Assembly: GCA_011374735.1 (NCBI GenBank)
Contig: DRPD01000024.1
Coordinates: forward strand, 1-6,130
Origin: Thermopetrobacter sp.
Lineage (GTDB): Bacteria > Pseudomonadota > Alphaproteobacteria > Rhizobiales > Aestuariivirgaceae
Length of the DNA stretch: 6,130 nt
Reading direction: 5' to 3'
Position numbers and translations under genes: made by a program. Positions 1 through 5,921 of this stretch are shown here, in pieces. The notes under the pieces are model-generated. The model was not told the origin of the DNA and did not search any database. It saw nothing but the letters and a program-made list of their open reading frames with translations. Within the stretch, counting starts at the first letter, position 1; each line of letters begins with the position of its first letter.

Positions 1-43
1 CCGTGAGCGATAACATAGCAGCGGGACGGTGGAGTCCGATGTT

Positions 44-142
44 GCGAACCCCGCGTCAGCCCAATGGTGTCCAAGGAATATCTCTCAATGCCATCACTCC
101 CACGTCATCTTTCGTCGCTCCCTTGATAAGCGGGAGCCCATG
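44..142 (-). repeat. Two inverted copies of a dispersed palindromic repeat
   Basis: Read on the minus strand, 76-44 begins CCTTGGACACCATTGGGCT and continues through a CGCGGGG core. This resembles the direct copy at 475-510, which starts CCTTGGACAC and has a CCCCGCG core. A second inverted copy lies at about 102-142. It contains CGTCAT (102-107), a hairpin with arms GCTCCC (117-122) and GGGAGC (132-137), and CCCATG (137-142), and so mirrors the CATGG ... CCCGC ... GCGGG ... ATGACG order of the copy at 231-259. Both copies are degenerate. The family resembles the short extragenic palindromes scattered through many proteobacterial genomes. Homology was judged by eye only. Confidence 0.5.
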
Positions 143-230
143 CTGCTTTTCAACAAACCGGGGTGGCGCGGAAAAATATTTGGCACATCAAGTGCTTCTG
201 TCGAAAGGCCATCATCCTGCCGAGATGCCG

Positions 231-538
231 CATGGATGCCCGCTTACGCGGGCATGACGTGTTTTGATGGAAAGAAAATCAAGCCCCAGCGCCGGGATTG
301 CGCTGCAATTTGCTGTTTTTACGCCGGGATTTCGAATGTGACCGTTTTTCCCTGGACACCACTGCGCTTACGCGGGCATGACGGTTTTGGGCAGCAATGG
401 AAAACAAGCCCCGGCATCGGAAAAACACTTCAAGCCGCCACGATTCCAGAGGAATTTCATGTGCGCTCAATTTTTCCTTGGACACTGCCCCGCGTCAGCA
501 GGGACTCGCGAAATCCCATGAAAAGCCAAGCTCACCCC
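231..538 (+). repeat. Degenerate ~125-bp tandem array of a palindromic extragenic repeat
   Basis: The 19-mer CGCTTACGCGGGCATGACG occurs identically at 241-259 and 365-383. At 236-255 it is part of a perfect hairpin (ATGCCCGC, loop TTAC, GCGGGCAT), while in the second copy the left arm has decayed. Further matches keep a similar spacing. TTTTTCCCTGGACAC at 345-359 matches TTTTTCCTTGGACAC at 471-485. AAGCCCC occurs at 281-287 and 406-412, each preceded by a TGGAAA run. A third, more diverged unit covers about 471-538. The array therefore looks like two to three diverged copies of a unit of roughly 124-126 bp, each carrying one palindrome. It does not encode a protein, and its role, if any, is unknown. 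Confidence 0.6.
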
Positions 539-602
539 ACACACCAAACCACGTCACGACGTGTTGCCTGGCGCGAAAGCGTTTCGTCAGTTCCGTGCCT
601 CG

Positions 603-635
603 CCCGACCACTCGCCTGTTCTCCGGGTGGTCGGG
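603..635 (-). terminator. Hairpin downstream of the efflux operon, possible terminator
   Basis: Perfect 9-bp arms CCCGACCAC (603-611) and GTGGTCGGG (627-635) enclose a 15-base loop. The hairpin lies about 70 bp beyond the stop codon of the pump gene in the direction of transcription. The minus-strand sequence after it (CGAGGCACGG) has no T-run, so it is not a canonical Rho-independent terminator. It could act as an mRNA 3'-end stabilising stem or support Rho-dependent termination. No better terminator is visible between the operon and the repeat array. Confidence 0.3.
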
Positions 636-704
636 AGGGGCGCGGGACGGCTCAAGCCCGATTTGGCGAATCCCGACGGGCGCGACGGCTCGCCATATCA
701 TTTC

Positions 705-3700
705 TCATTGCGCGGCGTCGGGCACGGTGGCGGGCGGTTCGGCCGTCTCGGCCTTCTTCTTCTTGCTCTTCTCCGGCGGCGGCGTTTCGCCTTCGGCCGG
801 CCGCTTGCGCCAGTGGTCGCGCCACACGCTGGGGGCGGCCAGCAGCACCGGGGTCAGCACCAGGGTCAGCAAGGTGGCGAAGGCGAGGCCGGAGACGATG
901 GTGGTGGCCAGCTGCACCCACCAGGAGGAGATGATGCTGCCGATGCCGACTTCGCGGGAGAACCAGTTGACGTTCAACTCGTAGATCATCGGCACCAGCC
1001 CGAAGATGGTGGTGATGGTGGTCAGCATCACCGGCCGGAAGCGTTGCACGGCCGAGATCAGCGCGGCGCGGCGCGGCTGAAGACCGCGGCGCAGGTTGAT
1101 GTGATAGGTGTCGATCAGCACGATGGCGTTGTTGACCACGATGCCGGCCAGCGCCACCACCCCGGTGCCGCTCATCAGCACCGAGAACTTCTGGCCGAAC
1201 ACCAGCATGCCGAGCAGCACCCCGGCCATGGACAGCACCAGCGTGGAGAGCGTCAGCAGCACGTGCCAGACGCTGTTGAACTGGATGAGCAGGATCAGGA
1301 ACATGATGAAGATGGCGGCGATCATCGCCCTGGTGAGGAAGGCGGCGGACTTGCGCTGTTCCTCGTCGGCGCCGCGGAAGCGGAAGGTGACGCCATCGGG
1401 CCAGGCCCGGGCCTTCAGCCACTGGCCGATCTCGCGCACCTTGAGGTTGGGATCCACGCCCTTTTGGACGTTGGCCTTCACGTAGATGGAATACAGGCCG
1501 TCCTTGCGGGTGATGGTGTCCACCCGGTGGCGGATCTCGCGGTGCACGAAATTGCTGACCGGCACCAGGCCGAACGGGGTCAGCAGGCGCAGGTGATCGA
1601 GTTTGCCCAGATGGCGCTCGCCTTCGGGCAGGCGCACCCGGATCTCCACCTCGTCGTCGGAGCCGCCGGGGCGGTAGGAGCCGATCTTCACGCCGTTGGT
1701 GACCAGTTGCACCATGGCCCCCAGGGCCGGCACATTGGCCCCGTAGCGCCCCGTTTCCTCGCGGTCGATCGTCAGCACCCATTCGGCGCCGGGCAGGGGG
1801 TTCTCGTCCTCGATGTCGCGCAGGCCCTTCACCTCTTTTTCCAGATGCCGGCGCACCCTGGCGGCGGCGGCGTGGGCCTTCTCCGGCGTGTCGGCCTTCA
1901 CCTGCAGGCGGATGTCCTTGCCGGTGGGCGGGCCTTCCTCGAACTTGCGCACCTCCACCAGCACGCCGGGCACGGACGCGGCGGCGCGGCGGATGTCGGC
2001 CAGCACTTCATCGCCGGGCTTGCGCTCGGCCGGCGGCTTCAGGGTCAGGGTGATGCGGCCGATGGCGTCGCGCGGCTGATCGACGCCGGCGCCGGAGCCG
2101 ATGCCGGAATTGCCGGCGCTGCCGGCCAGGGTGATGACGTCGTCCACGCCGTCCACCGCCAGCACCTGGCGCTGCACCGCCGTCACCAGCCGGTTCTTCT
2201 CCGCCACCGTCAGGTTGCCCCGGGCCCGGACATAGACGAAGGCGCGATCCGGCTCGTGGGCAACGAAGAACTCCACGCCGCGGTTGAACTTGCCATAGGC
2301 GACGATGATGAGGCCGATCAGCAGCGCCGCGCCGATCAGCACCAGGAGCGGCCGCCGGATCATCGCCGCCAGCAGGCGTGCGTAGGCGCCGGTGACCCCC
2401 TTCAACTTGCGCACCTCGACCGCGGCGCCGGAGATGTCCGCCACGTCGTCCACCGCGTCCTTCGGCCGCCGGCCCAGATAGCCGCCGACGACGGGCAGGA
2501 ACACCATCGCCACCAGCAATGAGGCGGACAGCACGATGACCACCGTGACCGGCAGGTTGGACATGAACTTGCCCATGATCCCGGGCCAGAACAGCAAGGG
2601 CAGGAAGGCGGCCAGGGTGGTCGCCGTGGAGGCCGCCACCGGCGCGAACATGCGTTGGGCGGCGGCCATGTAGGCGGCGCGGGCGTCAAGCCCCTCGGCC
2701 ATCTTGCGGTCGGCGTATTCGACGATGACGATGGCGGCGTCGACCAGCATGCCGACGGTCAGCACCAGCCCGAACAGCATCATGTTGTTCATGGTCTTGC
2801 CCAGCAGGGCCATGATGGCGAAGGCGGTCAGGAACGAGGCCGGAATGGCCAGGCCGACCAGCAGCCCGGAACGCACGCCCAGGGCGGCGACGACGATGAC
2901 CATGACCAGCACGATCGCCGTCAGCACCGAGTTCTGCAACGAGACCAGCACCTCGCCGATGCGTTTCGATTCGTCGAACACGAAACCGACGTGCAGCGCC
3001 GCCGGCCAGCTCTTCGTCGCCTGTCGCGTCCTGTCGCGCACCGCGTCGTTGACGGCGATGATGTTGGCGCCGACGCGCTTGACTATCTCGATGGTGATGG
3101 ACGGGCGGCCGTTGAAATAGGCATGGCTTGCGCGCTCCTTGAAGGTGCGGCGGATGGACGCCACGTCGGCAAGGGTGATGACCGCGCCGCCGCGGCTCTT
3201 CACCGGCAGGTTGCGCACGTCGCGCCAGGAGCGGAAGCTGGCCGGCACCTTGATGGTGAAGGAGCCGCCGCCGGCGGTCAGCGATCCGGCCGCCACCAGC
3301 TGGTTGTGGCCGCGCACGGCGTTGATCAGGTCCTGGTGGGTGACGCCGTAGGCGAGCATCTTCACTTCGTCGATGATGACCTCCAGGAGCTCCTCGCGGG
3401 CCCCGGAGATGCGCGCTTCCAGCACGCCGGGCAGCGTCTCCAACTCGCGTTGCAGGCGCTTGGCGTGGGTGCGCAAGGTGCGTTGCGGCACATGGCCGGA
3501 AATGACCACCATCATGGTCGGGAACAGCGCGAAGTTGACCTCGTTGACCACCGGCTCCAGGGCGTCCTCGGGCAGTTCCGGCCTGGCCAGATCCACCTTC
3601 TGGCGCACCTTGCGGGCCGCCTCGTCCACATCCACTTCCGGCTCGAACTCCAACAGCAGCGTGGCGTTGCCCTGTCCGGCGATGGAGGTCAGCTCCTTCA

Positions 3701-3932
3701 GGCCGGCGATGCGCCGCAGTTCCTTTTCCATCGGCCGCACCAGCAGCCGTTCGGCGTCTTCCGGCGACACGCCGGGCAGCGGCACGGTGATCAGGAACAC
3801 CGGCACCTGAATGTCCGGCCGCGCTTCCTTGGGGATGGAGATGTAAGACGCGATGCCGCTGGCCAGCAGCGCCAGCAGCACCGCCAGCACCACCTTGTGG
3901 CGTTGCAGGATCGCTTGCAGCCAGGCGTTCAT
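705..3932 (-). CDS. RND efflux pump inner-membrane permease, HAE1-type (AcrB superfamily)
   Basis: This is a proton-driven inner-membrane exporter that would form a trimer and pass substrate from the periplasm or membrane to an outer-membrane channel through the adaptor encoded upstream. Its 1075 residues match the usual ~1030-1060 of the family plus a tail. TM1 is at about 12-33, followed by a periplasmic porter half at about 34-335 containing the family signature GVSPEDAERLLVRPMEKEL (54-72). TM2-6 span about 336-485 and TM7 about 526-547. The second porter half is about 548-865, and TM8-12 span about 868-1032. TM4 reads GMLVDAAIVIVEYADRKMAEG (about 394-414), with one Asp (D398) where AcrB has two. 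TM10 has GIVVNNAIVLID, with Asn934 at the AcrB Lys940 position. A hydrophilic tail (1041-1075) carries KSKKKK. The ATG overlaps the adaptor stop codon (ATGA). Upstream SD is weak, so translation probably depends on coupling. The substrate cannot be deduced; a drug, solvent or lipophile is likelier than a metal. Confidence 0.95.
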   Translation of the reverse strand: MNAWLQAILQRHKVVLAVLLALLASGIASYISIPKEARPDIQVPVFLITVPLPGVSPEDAERLLVRPMEKELRRIAGLKELTSIAGQGNATLLLEFEPEVDVDEAARKVRQKVDLARPELPEDALEPVVNEVNFALFPTMMVVISGHVPQRTLRTHAKRLQRELETLPGVLEARISGAREELLEVIIDEVKMLAYGVTHQDLINAVRGHNQLVAAGSLTAGGGSFTIKVPASFRSWRDVRNLPVKSRGGAVITLADVASIRRTFKERASHAYFNGRPSITIEIVKRVGANIIAVNDAVRDRTRQATKSWPAALHVGFVFDESKRIGEVLVSLQNSVLTAIVLVMVIVVAALGVRSGLLVGLAIPASFLTAFAIMALLGKTMNNMMLFGLVLTVGMLVDAAIVIVEYADRKMAEGLDARAAYMAAAQRMFAPVAASTATTLAAFLPLLFWPGIMGKFMSNLPVTVVIVLSASLLVAMVFLPVVGGYLGRRPKDAVDDVADISGAAVEVRKLKGVTGAYARLLAAMIRRPLLVLIGAALLIGLIIVAYGKFNRGVEFFVAHEPDRAFVYVRARGNLTVAEKNRLVTAVQRQVLAVDGVDDVITLAGSAGNSGIGSGAGVDQPRDAIGRITLTLKPPAERKPGDEVLADIRRAAASVPGVLVEVRKFEEGPPTGKDIRLQVKADTPEKAHAAAARVRRHLEKEVKGLRDIEDENPLPGAEWVLTIDREETGRYGANVPALGAMVQLVTNGVKIGSYRPGGSDDEVEIRVRLPEGERHLGKLDHLRLLTPFGLVPVSNFVHREIRHRVDTITRKDGLYSIYVKANVQKGVDPNLKVREIGQWLKARAWPDGVTFRFRGADEEQRKSAAFLTRAMIAAIFIMFLILLIQFNSVWHVLLTLSTLVLSMAGVLLGMLVFGQKFSVLMSGTGVVALAGIVVNNAIVLIDTYHINLRRGLQPRRAALISAVQRFRPVMLTTITTIFGLVPMIYELNVNWFSREVGIGSIISSWWVQLATTIVSGLAFATLLTLVLTPVLLAAPSVWRDHWRKRPAEGETPPPEKSKKKKAETAEPPATVPDAAQ

Positions 3933-5014
3933 GAGCGGTCGTCCCGTGGCCCGCTGAATGGCACGGCCTTCACCTTCTGCCCGGCCAGCACGTAATGCTG
4001 GCCGGTGACGATCACCCGCATGCCATCCTTCAGGCCGGCCACCGAAGCGCCCTGGCGGGTTTCGTCCAGCACCTTCACCGGCACGAAGGCCACCGTATCG
4101 TCCTTGTTCACGACGCGCACGCCGAGGCGGCCGTCATCGGCCAGCACGATGGCGGCCAGCGGCAGCCGGGCGGCCGGGCGCGGCGGCAGGGTGATGGTCA
4201 TCCGGGCCGATACCTGGGCGGGCGCGGCTTGCGGGTTGGGGGCCTGCATCTCGACGCGGAAGGTATGGGTGGCCGGATCGCCGCGCGGCGAGATGTAGGT
4301 GATGCGGCCGGACAGCCGCTGGCCGGTGACCAGCCGCGCCGTGGCCGGGGCGCCGGGCCGGATGCGCCGGATTTCCACCTCGGAGGCCCGGGTCACCACC
4401 TTCAGCGGATCGAGCTTCACCAGTTGCGCGCACGGGCGGCCGGGGGAGAGCAGGTCGCCCACTTTCGCCACCTGGGTGGCCAGCACCCCGTCGATGGGGG
4501 CCAGCACCCGGGTGTGGGCGATGTCCAGTTTCAATTGCTTCACCCGGGCCGCCGCTTCGTCCACACGGGCCTTCAGTTGCTGCAGCCGGGCCTTGGTGGC
4601 GTGGCCCTTGCGGAACAACTTCAAGGCGGCGTCGTAATCGCGCCGGGCGCTGGCCAGCGCCGCCCGCGCCGCTTCCAGCTGGGCGCCGCGGGCGCCGGCA
4701 TCGAGGCGGCACAGGACGTCACCCTTCTTCACCGTCGCGCCTTCGGGCCTGGGCGTGGCTTCGACGATGCCGCCGGTGCGCGCCGCCACGTTGACGACGG
4801 CGGTCGCCTCCGCGTGGCCGGGCAGGGCGAGGCGGGCCGGGCGCGCCGTGACGCGCACCGGGATCACCTCCACGGTGAGGGGGGCCTGTTGCCGGCTGGT
4901 TTCGGCGCGCTGCGTCCCGGGCGCGGCGCCGGGCGAGGGGAGCAGCCGTCCCGACGCGATCCAGACGACGGCGATGAGGGCGAACAGCAGGGCCCAGCGA
5001 TGGGAGCTTTTCAT
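3929..5014 (-). CDS. RND efflux periplasmic adaptor (membrane fusion protein, HlyD/AcrA-like)
   Basis: This protein would bridge the RND permease and an outer-membrane channel in the periplasm. It has 361 residues, typical of the family. A single N-terminal hydrophobic segment (about 7-21, WALLFALIAVVWIA) serves as anchor or signal. There is no lipobox Cys near it, so it is probably membrane-anchored rather than a lipoprotein. The first lipoyl half is about 73-105 (AARTGGIVEATPRPEGATVKKGD) in outline, with GATVKKGDVLCRLD at 92-105. A helical hairpin follows at about 108-165, short and Ala/Arg/Lys-rich. The second lipoyl half is about 168-200, with the hallmark APIDGVL at 172-178 and VGDLL at 185-189. 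A beta-barrel covers about 205-280 and a membrane-proximal domain about 281-350. The ATG overlaps the regulator stop codon (ATGA) and has a good ribosome binding site, GAGGA, six bases upstream inside that gene. The downstream end overlaps the pump start in the same way. Confidence 0.95.
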   Translation of the reverse strand: MKSSHRWALLFALIAVVWIASGRLLPSPGAAPGTQRAETSRQQAPLTVEVIPVRVTARPARLALPGHAEATAVVNVAARTGGIVEATPRPEGATVKKGDVLCRLDAGARGAQLEAARAALASARRDYDAALKLFRKGHATKARLQQLKARVDEAAARVKQLKLDIAHTRVLAPIDGVLATQVAKVGDLLSPGRPCAQLVKLDPLKVVTRASEVEIRRIRPGAPATARLVTGQRLSGRITYISPRGDPATHTFRVEMQAPNPQAAPAQVSARMTITLPPRPAARLPLAAIVLADDGRLGVRVVNKDDTVAFVPVKVLDETRQGASVAGLKDGMRVIVTGQHYVLAGQKVKAVPFSGPRDDRS

Positions 5015-5574
5015 GACGCTTCCTCTTCGTTCTCAGATTGAGCGGCGCGGGCGCATTCGTCGAGCAGGCGGTCGCGGCGGGCTTTCAGGAAGTCCAGCAC
5101 CGTGGTCAGCATCAGCCGGCCGTAGTCCCGCACGAAGCACGCCCCCGGCGTTTGCGGCATATTGCGGCTCTCTTCCTGCAGTTGGGCCAGTTCGGCCTCC
5201 TGCATGGCGATGTAGGCGTCGTAGATGGCCGCCAGCTGGCGCGCCGGAAGGCGGTCGGCGAACATCATCTGCAACAGGAACTCGCTCTTGTAGATGTCGC
5301 GCCCGGGCAGAGTGGCGAGGGCATCGGCCAGGGCGCGCTGGCCGGCCGCGGTGATGGAATAGACCTTGCGGGCCGGTTTGCCGGTCTGCTCCTCCTCGCG
5401 CATGGTGACCAGCCGGTCGGTCAGCAATTGGGCCAGGGCCGGATAGATGGCGCCGTAGGAGGCGGCGATGAAATGGGAAAACGCGCCTTCGGTCACCAGC
5501 TTGCGGATTTCATAGCCGGTGGCGTCGCGCATCGACAGGATGGCGAGGCACAGGGTGCGGACGTTCAAGGCCAT
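5011..5574 (-). CDS. PadR-family transcriptional regulator
   Basis: This 187-residue protein is a likely dimeric DNA-binding repressor controlling the efflux genes that follow it. The N-terminal winged helix is at about 5-88. It contains the PadR-typical LAILSMRDATGYEIRKL (10-26), then SYGAIYPALAQL (39-50, the recognition-helix region), and a wing ending in RKVYSITAAGQRALADAL (69-86). The C-terminal part (about 92-175) is an alpha-helical Vir_act_alpha_C-like dimerisation region with the features KSEFLLQMMFADRL (96-109) and a long amphipathic helix with EAELAQLQEES. The tail is acidic (ENEEEAS). The ATG at 5574 is supported by GGGGA six bases upstream. The gene is first in the operon, and a perfect inverted repeat lies 25 bp before its start, which implies autoregulation. 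PadR proteins often sense small hydrophobic ligands that the neighbouring pump exports, but the ligand here is unknown. Confidence 0.93.
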   Translation of the reverse strand: MALNVRTLCLAILSMRDATGYEIRKLVTEGAFSHFIAASYGAIYPALAQLLTDRLVTMREEEQTGKPARKVYSITAAGQRALADALATLPGRDIYKSEFLLQMMFADRLPARQLAAIYDAYIAMQEAELAQLQEESRNMPQTPGACFVRDYGRLMLTTVLDFLKARRDRLLDECARAAQSENEEEAS

Positions 5575-5599
5575 GCGGGATCCCCGAATCTGACGAACG

Positions 5600-5624
5600 A
5601 ATATATACTTAATCAGTATATATT
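5600..5624 (-). promoter_or_regulatory. Perfect 10-5-10 inverted repeat, candidate PadR operator
   Basis: The arms AATATATACT (5600-5609) and AGTATATATT (5615-5624) are exact reverse complements around the spacer TAATC. The site lies in an AT-rich island between GC-rich genes, 25 bp upstream of the padR start codon, where a repressor would block transcription. PadR proteins are known to bind dyads of this size near their own promoters. The match between this dyad and this protein is inferred from position. On the minus strand the arms also contain -10-like hexamers, TATACT (5620-5615) and TATATT (5605-5600), so operator and promoter may overlap. Confidence 0.65.
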
Positions 5625-5631
5625 GAATCGG

Positions 5632-5660
5632 CTCATATCATATCGATAGATGTCCGGCAA
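5632..5660 (-). promoter_or_regulatory. Candidate promoter of the padR-adaptor-pump operon
   Basis: On the minus strand TTGCCG (5660-5655) and TATGAG (5637-5632) are separated by 17 bases, each matching four of six positions of the sigma-70 consensus. This would place the transcription start at the edge of the 5600-5624 dyad. The alternative is a -10 element inside the dyad (TATACT at 5620-5615), for which I see no good -35. The segment also holds the palindrome TATCGATA at 5641-5648. The exact promoter is uncertain, but the operon must start in this AT-rich interval because a terminator lies immediately upstream. Confidence 0.3.
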
Positions 5661-5665
5661 GGCAC

Positions 5666-5697
5666 AAAAAAACGCCCCGGCGCGGGGCCGGGGCGTT
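5666..5697 (-). terminator. Rho-independent terminator for leftward transcription
   Basis: On the minus strand a GC-rich hairpin with 10-bp perfect arms (AACGCCCCGG at 5697-5688 and CCGGGGCGTT at 5680-5671, 7-base loop) runs directly into seven T residues (5672-5666). There is no T-run on the other side, so it is directional. It should stop transcripts coming from the LEA-like gene to the right and insulate the padR operon from read-through. Confidence 0.88.
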
Positions 5698-5710
5698 GAA
5701 AGCGTGGGCC

Positions 5711-5733
5711 AGGCTCAGGACTCATAAATGACG
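5711..5733 (+). repeat. Left terminal inverted repeat of the MITE-like element
   Basis: This 23-bp segment begins AGGCTCAGGACTCAT and ends AATGACG. It is the inverted partner of 5922-5944 with 22 of 23 positions matching. The base outside it (C at 5710) does not pair with the base outside the partner (A at 5945), so the repeat ends here. Confidence 0.8.
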
Positions 5734-5735
5734 CG

Positions 5736-5750
5736 GCGCCAGTCTGGCGC
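5736..5750. repeat. Perfect small hairpin next to the left terminal repeat
   Basis: Arms GCGCCA (5736-5741) and TGGCGC (5745-5750) surround the loop GTC. The plus strand continues with five A residues. In minus-strand reading the T-run precedes the stem, so this is not a terminator. It lies just inside the left end of the element, where subterminal binding sites or structural folds are often found. Confidence 0.5.
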
Positions 5751-5797
5751 AAAAACAATGAAAAAGCAAAGGGTTATTGTTGATTCAGCGGTTATTG

Positions 5798-5822
5798 CGC
5801 CAGCCCCTTCGGGCGGCGTTTT
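5798..5822 (+). terminator. Stem-loop followed by TTTT inside the MITE-like element
   Basis: The stem is CGCC, a bulged A, GCCC, tetraloop CTTC, GGGC, then GGCG (5798-5818), followed by TTTT (5819-5822). In plus-strand reading it resembles a weak Rho-independent terminator. The T-run is short, and it could instead be a structural element of the repeat's RNA. Confidence 0.35.
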
Positions 5823-5839
5823 CGCGGCATATCGCCGGC

Positions 5840-5884
5840 CTTTCTTTCTTGTCAAAACCTCAAGGTATTGCCGGCGAAAGAAAG
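5840..5884. repeat. Polypurine/polypyrimidine dyad in the core of the MITE-like element
   Basis: CTTTCTTTC (5840-5848) and GAAAGAAAG (5876-5884) are perfect 9-bp inverted repeats around a 27-base loop. Each arm is directly preceded by a GCCGGC motif (5834-5839 and 5870-5875), and ACCT-CA-AGGT forms a tiny stem in the loop. The strict purine/pyrimidine strand split is unlike the surrounding coding DNA. Confidence 0.5.
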
Positions 5885-5921
5885 TCTCGGCGCTATTTTG
5901 CGACAACGCCGCTGGCATCCA

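Larger units (their letters stand above)
1..704. other. Intergenic region with no supported gene
   Basis: I find no convincing protein-coding gene in this stretch. The open frames that cross it on the plus strand run on into the antisense of the pump gene, change composition abruptly and encode Arg/Pro/Ser-rich sequence without a recognisable domain. The left 550 bases are visibly less GC-rich than the operon. The content is repeat-derived: two inverted palindromic copies at about 44-142, a degenerate tandem array at about 231-538, and several dyads towards the operon end. These include CACGTC-AC-GACGTG at 550-563, CGAAA-GCG-TTTCG at 574-586, and a hairpin at 603-635. Stop codons near base 10 show that no plus-strand gene enters from the left in those frames. 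Confidence 0.7.

Noticed and set aside
231..510. Possible CRISPR array, because similar palindromic units recur
   Set aside because: The spacing is about 125 bp, the copies are diverged and in both orientations, and there are no uniform 30-40 bp spacers.
29..934. Plus-strand open frame of 301 codons across the left intergenic region
   Set aside because: It runs through the degenerate palindromic repeats and then into the antisense of the pump's 3' end. It has no ribosome binding site of note and no recognisable protein.
652..1782. Minus-strand open frame of 376 codons inside the pump gene
   Set aside because: It overlaps the RND permease out of frame and is Arg/Pro/Ala/His-rich with no fold signal. 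It reflects only low stop density in GC-rich DNA.
561..2522. Very long plus-strand open frame (653 codons) opposite the pump gene
   Set aside because: It is antisense to a clear RND gene and rich in His, Gly, Gln, Ala and Asp, as expected for a shadow frame of GC-biased codons. It has no domain.
705..3932. Heavy-metal (CzcA/CusA-type) assignment for the pump
   Set aside because: Despite the single TM4 Asp, the N-terminal porter signature and TM10 motif look HAE1-like. The neighbouring regulator is PadR and not a metal sensor, and no Met/His metal-binding clusters are evident.
2655..5041. Two further long plus-strand open frames (2655-3995 and 3995-5041)
   Set aside because: They mirror the pump and adaptor genes with the same His/Gly/Gln/Arg-rich shadow composition. 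The opposite strand carries well-conserved family motifs.
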